Positions 57,795 to 64,000 of a stretch of 64,000 bases of DNA are shown here, piece after piece. The stretch comes from Branchinecta lynchi (taxonomy: Eukaryota; Arthropoda; Branchiopoda; Anostraca; Branchinectidae): the NCBI GenBank assembly GCA_023053575.1, contig JAKZAP010000007.1, positions 20,857,464 through 20,921,463 of the forward strand, in the 5' to 3' direction. Both the position numbers and the translations under genes were made by a program. The notes below the pieces were generated by a model. The model was not told where the DNA came from, did no database searches, and saw only the letters and a program-made list of their open reading frames with translations. Position 1 is the stretch's first letter; each line of letters starts with the position of its first letter.

Positions 57795-59331
57795 CTGGAA
57801 AATTAAATTGTTTAATCTCACTTCGCTCCGGTGGGGGAAGAAGTTTCCAAATATCTCCTTGGACTTGCCAATACCAACGAACTTCGGAAAAACAATTTTT
57901 GAAAAAAATATGTATATTATGATACCTTTATTTTGGCGTATTTCCTTATTTTCGCTATGTTGTTGTTGTATATTGCATACACATGGCCCACTTGCTTGTT
58001 GCATTAAATTTGTATCTATCTACAATACCGACACCTTTTCTACCATACATTACTATGAGGATTTACTTAATAGGCTAATCTTGTCTTCATCTTCCGGTTG
58101 TCTTTTGTTCCTTCCTGTTTTTTGTGTGTAGGTTTTATTCATAAAGGGAACTACCAACGGAGCACGCGCAAAATTTGACATTTTCGTCAAACATAATCAC
58201 ACTAATGTATATATTTATATAATCAGTCAATTCATTATCGCAAGAATAATCATAATACAATTAATAAAATATTCCGCTGGCCTCTGCATAAAACAATGCT
58301 CAAAGTAAAATGTCTTTTTGTGATTTTATGACTCGCTTCTTAGTTACAGCGGTTTAATACAAAACAAAAAAAACTTAGAACAAGAGGTAGAGAAAAACTA
58401 AACATGTTTACGTTGTACACTTTGAAGTTTAGAAATGTCTCACCTAGAAAATTATGTAGACTACTAGTATCAACTCTTCTAAAATTTAAAATATACCTAC
58501 ATGGTTGAAATAACGGATTCACGGCAAGTTTTGCGATATACTAAAAAGCTCTGATGACAGCAAGTGGCATAGTCACAAAACTGGCTGATAACGATGCGAT
58601 AGAGAAACATCATGCTATTTCTTCATAGATTTCAAACTTTGGACAAAGATAAATTGTCGGTTAGAGTTAAGTGCCGAAGGTTAGCTTCGAATCTAAAACT
58701 CATGAAAACAAAAGTGTCACATTTTTTCTCTATTTTTTTCTTTTTGTCAAAGTACGTGAAATAAATAAAACAAATAAAAGGAAAGTTAGTTGTTTGCCAT
58801 TTTACCAAAAAGGGACCCTGTGAACTGCTTAGGGTCCATGGATCTCTATATTCCGGGCCAGGGCCGAGGTCCAGCCGACAGACCCCAGGTCTAGTTCTCT
58901 GCCACTGAATGAGACGACAAAGAACAGAGGAACCGAGTCCCAGGAATTTCCCTCTCATCACGCCCTTTGCTCTAAACCCTCCAGCAAATTTGTCTTCACG
59001 TGGAATTTGAGATAAAAAGATGTCACCTAAAAAAGACATTGGGTGACAGTGACAACTGACATGGAATCGTCTGAATGCAGCCTGTCAACCAACAAGCGAG
59101 ACAAAAGACATGAATGGGTTTGTGAGGGCACTCTCACTTCCTACTGACGGTAATGCACTCTAGACTCTGACCGTCCTGTTCTCATGTGATGGAAGCATGA
59201 CTGTTCGCTTGTTGGAGATTCACTGAACATCCCAGTGGTTTCTGGAATATCTTCTACCTTAGAAGGTTTTCTCGTTTGTCGGTAGGTGGCGCGCAGTAAG
59301 GAAACAATATGTGACGCATCTTATTCCAAAC

Positions 59332-59493
59332 TAAACTGTAAACAAAAAATCTTGCAGTATTTGCTACTGGGATTAATCTTGTCTGTATTGAGATAAGATT
59401 ATCCCTAGTTCGGATTAATTTTATCCCAATAGGGATAAGATTAATCAAAGTAGCAAATACTGCATCCTTACTCGGAGAAACTTTTTACAGTGT
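59332..59493. mobile_element. ACACTGTA-ended element (family H), copy 2
   Basis: Reverse-orientation copy: CTTGCAGTATTTGCTACTGG ... AGTAGCAAATACTGCATCCT ... CTTTTTACAGTGT. The left end is decayed. Confidence 0.55.
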
Positions 59494-60939
59494 AATTACA
59501 TGGACTTTCTCGTTATTATTTCTCAAGTACTTCCACCATTTACAAACAGGTTGTTTTTTTTGCAAGGGGACATATATATTATTTGCTGGCAATGATCCTT
59601 TATATATGAACCATCTCTGAAATCAGGAGGCCAGTGTTGCGTTCTTACCTCGAATAAATGGATGCTAAAAGATGTTAACGTCAATTCAGTCTTCATAGGA
59701 GGTAGGGTGGTAGGACCGGTAGGTAGTCAAAAGAAGCCCCACGACTATCAATTAAATTAAATACAAACATACATATTGTTTCTTTGGGTTCAGAAAAGCC
59801 AGCTTTTTCTTGCCCTAATATTCTCGTGCTGGTATTTGTGTTTTTTCTAATCATTAATTATCTTCACCTAAAAATCTCGAGCTGCTGTTTGTGTTTATTT
59901 TAATTGTCAATGCATCAGGCTGTGATTTTGTTGTTGTGTCATAAACCGATTGGCTAATTAACAAAAGGCCATTTAATAATGCCACTGGCACGTCTGACGC
60001 TCTTATGCCATTGGAGTTATAACCATTTTCAATAAAACGTTACCTTATCATTTCAGATATTTAACTTAGAAAAAATCCCTATAAGGCTGTTTACATTTTT
60101 AGCCCTATTCAGAAGTTCAGAAGAAAGAACGTCTGGTCTCCTCAATTACAAACCGAAAGAAAAAGCATACACTTAGTCGGGAAAGTCACTCAACTTTATC
60201 CGGAGAAATTACAAAAAAACGAAAGAAAAACTTTTTGATAGCTGAAGACGTCACGGTGGATCGCATCCTGGTCACAGTCATTACTCAAAAAGACTAAACC
60301 CTAATGAATGTTAAGACAAACTCTCGGGTTCATTAAGAGCCATTTACTTACATTTCTCTTGAATTCTGAATTCGACAAGACTTCTTCAAATAACGTCAAA
60401 AAAAGTTGTAGGCTAAGAATATGCGGATATCCATATCACGGACGCATCCGACAATTCCGTCTATTCTGTTGTACTAGTTTTGTATGCTGTATCTACTTTT
60501 CTTTCTGTCTCTGTTTTTTTTTTTACAGAGAGACAGAAAAAATAATGTATCTCTGCTAGTGAAAAATATTCTGCAGAAGTACATAATCCGATTGGTGCCA
60601 CTGACTCCTCGCCATTCATTGACTTCATCAGAACACGCTTCTGGTCACCAGGGAACGCGACCACATTTTCAACCGCAAGTTACGCCGACAGCTTTGCGGT
60701 CTCTAAAATATCTGGAACATTTATAAATACCACAGGAACTCCATTATTTCTCATGTGCTAATCGGTAAAACAAACTAACCACGGAGTCACGCAAGCATAA
60801 TGATTAGAGACGGAAGCTTTCTAGAATTTGTTATGTCTAAATACTCAGGGTGTAACTGGCTGGGCCAACTCAAAATAATCTCAGCAAGAAAAAATTTAGC
60901 TGGTATACGAACATAACGTTAAAAAAAAAGTATTTGCAA

Positions 60940-61010
60940 CAGGCTATCCAGGGGTTGCCCACTCTCTATTCTAGGGTACATCAAGCGCGCGGTGCCAGCT
61001 GGTGTAAACC
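60940..61010. repeat. short dispersed repeat ('ACACCAAAATCGAGAGTG' family), copy 4
   Basis: GGGGTTGCCCACTCTCTATT and GCGGTGCCAGCTGGTGTA, a decayed reversed copy. Confidence 0.35.
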
Positions 61011-61185
61011 GTAGCCGCGTTGAAACATTAAAATCAGTATATTTTGAAACGTTGAAAGACGAATCTCATAACTGATGGCCTGCACCGTTAACTTCGGACG
61101 GTGCCAGGACTCGTGGCGGGAAAGGGAGCACAGCCGGTACCGGAGAATGGGTAACCCTCCAGACACTATTTTCTATTTATAACCC

Positions 61186-61335
61186 GCTGAAAAGACAGAA
61201 TACCGGAATACAAACAATGAAAAAGAACAAAAAGTTTAAACAAGCACTAAAAACACTAAATTCACTACGGAAGAAGGGACAAGTCGTGATGTGCGGGGAA
61301 GCTGATATGTGACGTTGTGGAAACTTCTTTACTTA
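61186..61335. repeat. dispersed repeat M, copy 2
   Basis: Aligns with 24012-24160 (AACCCGCTGAAAAGACAGAA, GAAGGGACAAGTCGTGATGT, GCGGGGAAGC, TTTACTTAAGGC). Confidence 0.5.
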
Positions 61336-61425
61336 AGGCCGAAAAATCAACTACTTTTTCCAACATTTGTTTTGAGATTAAAACTTCATTTCAAGAAGAA
61401 AATGTTTGAAGACTGCTCGCTAGTG

Positions 61426-61787
61426 TAGTGTTGGGCGATATTTGATATCGATATATCGACATATCGGACCAAATATCGATAAACGTAAATATCGATGTCG
61501 AAACCGATATTTGTTCATCTATAATTACTGCAATTAATCCACAATAAGTTATATTTATATATCCGAGATTGGAGCAACGTGTTCTTCGTCGTTCAGTTTT
61601 TATTTATTTGAAGTTTGAGTTCATGCAAGGTGCTTTCTTACGACAATTTTGGTCTTAAATTTTGGCGAAACGACAGGTACACTATAGCGAAACATAGTAC
61701 CGAAATATCGATATCGATAAAACGATTATCGAATATCGGAAGTGAAAATATCGACATATCGAAAAATCCAAATATCGCCCAACACTA
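61426..61787. mobile_element. CGATA-rich hAT-type element, best copy
   Basis: TAGTGTTGGGCGATATTTG at the left matches CAAATATCGCCCAACACTA at the right exactly. The flanks CGCTAGTG and CGCTGGTG form an 8-bp duplication with one change, as for hAT. ATATCGA words extend inward on both sides. 362 bp, no coding frame. Confidence 0.72.
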
Positions 61788-62437
61788 CGCTGGTGTATGC
61801 TGTCTGACCCACTGAACAACTTGACGTTCGGACATTATGAAGAGTTCGTCTGTTTATCTGATTACGAAGAAATAACGCCACACTCACTGATTAGGACGGC
61901 CTCCAAACCTGACGGCATGTCATATTTTGACAGTGCCACAAACTCGATTTTACGAAGCGCCGTTCGCGATAGGATCTGAGGCCTAAGGCTAGAGTAATAA
62001 GCAATGTCTCAACACCGGTTCGCTAAGGTCGACTTTTATGCCATGATAGGCGCGATAATTGACCAGCCTCACAGTCATCAAGCGATCATAGTATCCAGGT
62101 CGCCATTCCGCTCGCTGAGAAAGCAGGATAGTAACCTCTGTTCTCCATCTTTTCTTCTTGAGACAAATATTTGTCCTATTATGAGACACTAGACAGCGAG
62201 ACTGTCCGCTTATCTGAAAAGCCATTGGTTTTTAACAGTAATTAATATCGACAGCTTTTGCAAAAGAAAAACACAAGGACAAAGAGCCTGATCAGTTTGC
62301 TACCATCGCTAAAAACACCAAGCGAGACTCCTTTTGCATGATCTTTTTTATATATCATACTGTTAATAGGCGTATACAAGGCGATCACCCCCCGAAACAT
62401 CAAAAATCATCATTTTTATAGGCTTTAACCTAGGTTA

Positions 62438-62646
62438 CGATTCTTCATCAGCGATATTTCGGCCCTTCTTGATTTATTACAGGTTTGTTTCCTACCCCAA
62501 AGTTGAACCAGAGGATTGACAGCCTGACGAGGACCCTTGCCAAGAAGGGTCGAAATATCGCTGATGAAGAATCGTAGCTGACGTATCCGTTGTAAACATT
62601 GCTTGAATAAATGTTTCAAAGTCAGATTGGGCTCAAAGAATATTTA
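62438..62646 (+). mobile_element. ribozyme-like element with intact core and 14-bp target duplication
   Basis: Flanked by the exact 14-bp repeat TTTAACCTAGGTTA (62424-62437, 62647-62660). The plus strand has CAGC, core CTGACGA (62524-62530), stem II of 2+5 bp with loop GCCAAG (62531-62551), GAAA, TATC and GCTG: all conserved core positions of a hammerhead with a two-pair stem III. It ends with ATGTTTCAAAGTCAGATTGG, opening a frame MFQSQIGLKEYL that runs into the target site. A short inverted piece of the same repeat lies at its left end. It sits inside an older element (62377-62738). Confidence 0.65.
62520..62563 (+). ncRNA. hammerhead-like ribozyme core, best-preserved copy
   Basis: Stem I CAGC (62520-62523) with GCTG (62560-62563); CUGACGA; stem II; GAAA (62552-62555); U-A and A-U as a two-pair stem III without loop; predicted cleavage after C at 62559. 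Hammerheads with such tiny stem III are known from Penelope-like retroelements, where two copies may pair to cleave as a dimer. Cleavage is inferred, not shown. Confidence 0.55.
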
Positions 62647-63649
62647 TTTAACCTAGGTTATTATTTTACTGTTAGGTATGATTTATATCCGACACGTGGG
62701 GGACCCCTTCCCCCCACTAATTCCTAGATACGACGCTGGGCGTACCAAATACTGATTCCGCAGTGGATGGCGACAAAGAAGTGCAAATAAAACTAAACTG
62801 AAAAAAAGGGGAAGATGCGAAACATTCCATCGATAATCATACGAAACCAAAGAACTAAGCCCGTATACAAGATAGTATTTTGTATGTATTTGCCATGGCC
62901 GTTGGATCTTAGAGCAGATAAAATCTTATCCCATAGTATCTTATCGCATACGAGTCCATCTACGCTTCCCTCAAGATTTTCGGAAAAGTTGTATGCTCCG
63001 ATAGGCACTACAACTGGTATCTTCTCACAGATTATATTATGCACTCCCACATTTTGGAATAGTGCATAATGCTAAATTAATAAGCAATTTCTCATCAACG
63101 GTTTGGTAAGACCTTTTAACAAATTTTACGCCACGATAAGCGCGATAATTGAATCTTACGGATTATATAGCGTTATACACATACAGTAACAATGGTTTGA
63201 GACAGGAAGTCACCTTTCTTGCATCAATCTTCCGACTTACCACGAACGGAAGTCCGATAAAAACTGTAAGCCTTTCCAGCAAGTACTATGCTAATCAGAC
63301 ACACCCCTTTAACTGCTTGGTTATTTAGTGCACTTGTTCATTTCACAATGGAACACGACCTTTGGGAAAAGAAGTATCAGCACTTGCTCCCTTCGTGAAT
63401 AATACTAACTACTAAGCGAAGGTTAAGAAAAAACAACTTGTCACCATAGCCAGCGAGTGTCACTGCCACAGAGGTTATGGAGAGGAAAGAAGAAATGTCC
63501 GAAAAGTGTTTCGCGCAATGCGGTTATCCGCTGCATTTTGAACTGACCACAGCTCTGACCATTCAAGATTACCGATTTCAATGCAGATGTTTGTTCTTTA
63601 GGTTCCGAAAACTGTCCCTCTACTGAAGGAAGAAAAGAAGAAACACAAA

Positions 63650-63785
63650 AGGGGGAGTGGAAGGAGGAGAATTCTGAATGTTGAGGTATGAATAACTTTC
63701 GACCGGGTGATCAGATCTTAATGGCAGTTGATATGTCGAGAGACCAAGTTCCTAGTTCAAGCCCCGACCGGATCGGGTGACTTTG
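63650..63785 (+). repeat. diverged single copy of the 281-bp repeat family
   Basis: GGGGGAGTGGAAGGAGGAGAAT, TTGAGGTATGAATAACTTTC, CGGGTGATCAGATCTTAATG and GACCGGATCGGGTGACTTT align with half a unit of the arrays at 48.9-53.3 kb, with many differences. Confidence 0.6.
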
Positions 63786-64000
63786 ATGGGTGTATGTGAG
63801 TTGAACCATGTCCAAAAAGCACTATATTTCCACCACGCAAACATAACCAGGTTTGGAAAAAATAAAATGGGATATACAAATTACTATTCTGTTAAAGTTC
63901 GAAAATCCTACAATTTTATAGGCAACAAAGCAAAAAGCCAAGTTCCACACTCTTGGTAAGTTGGAAATCTCTTGGCAAAATAGAGGATTAAAAAGAAAAC

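Larger units (their letters stand above)
62377..62738. mobile_element. family A element split by a ribozyme-like element
   Basis: Left part CAAGGC..CACCCCCCGAAACATCAAAAAT..ATAGGCTTTAACC; right part ending CCTAGATACGACGCTG. Flanks GGCGTATA/GGCGTACC. The two halves are separated by the insertion at 62438-62646 and its 14-bp duplication, giving a clear order of events: family A first, ribozyme-like element later. Confidence 0.6.
57795..64000. other. upstream intron (or 5' region) of IQSEC, no exon recognised
   Basis: About 6.2 kb upstream of the first exon seen. It contains an inverted-repeat element at 59332-59493, a repeat at 61186-61335, a CGATA-rich hAT-type element at 61426-61787, a nested pair of elements at 62377-62738 and a diverged copy of the 281-bp repeat at 63650-63785. 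The exon at 57794 needs an upstream exon ending in two bases of a codon; I found no convincing candidate, but a short exon could be missed. Frames such as 58632-59039 (-) resemble nothing I know. Confidence 0.5.

Overview
The window is a piece of an animal nuclear genome, and the protein it encodes points to an arthropod. It holds one recognisable host gene, on the minus strand. Nine coding exons spread over 49 kb (57794 down to 8772) splice together with perfect phase agreement into the C-terminal 857 residues of an IQSEC/BRAG-type Arf guanine-nucleotide exchange factor, the family of Drosophila schizo/loner. It reads, in order: an IQ motif, a low-complexity linker with a Pro-rich patch, a Sec7 domain, a PH domain, an acidic helical segment, arthropod-type conserved tail blocks, and a natural stop preceded by TSDV. 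The first exon seen starts in mid-codon, so the 5' exons, start codon and promoter lie beyond 64,000 or in unrecognised short exons at 57.8-64 kb. I cannot place the species below arthropod level.

Everything else is intron or 3' flank, and it is very rich in repeats. From left to right: 0-8.7 kb (3' flank) has tRNA-derived SINE pieces, two broken non-LTR retrotransposon ends, a 1.7 kb hAT-like element with target duplication and a near-perfect 150-bp hairpin. 8.8-32 kb (last seven exons) has short inverted-repeat elements with TTAA ends, a 628-bp element with perfect 26-bp inverted termini, hAT-type elements with G/C homopolymers, and a tandem-repeat element of about 1 kb. 32-57 kb holds a decayed reverse transcriptase, a Mutator-like 373-bp element with a 10-bp target duplication, inverted minisatellites and a 4.7-kb foldback structure whose 2-kb arms are 281-bp tandem repeats. 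57.8-64 kb holds more copies of the same families and no exon I can recognise.

The most interesting signal is a dispersed family (15.9-16.4, 28.5, 29.9-30.25, 31.56-32.02, 36.05-36.18, 62.44-62.65 kb) whose copies carry a hammerhead-ribozyme-like core with a minimal stem III. Stem I covaries between subfamilies, and several copies are followed at once by a short reading frame beginning M-x-x-SQLxLKEYL. One locus (15.9-16.4 kb) has the order ribozyme-like motif, 89-codon frame, ribozyme-like motif, all in one direction. This resembles the ribozyme-bearing terminal repeats of Penelope-like retroelements. The frame's own product is not recognised.

No rRNA, CRISPR, operon or bacterial feature is present. 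Exon edges were set by hand from reading frame, GT/AG dinucleotides and phase; repeat edges are approximate unless a target duplication is stated.
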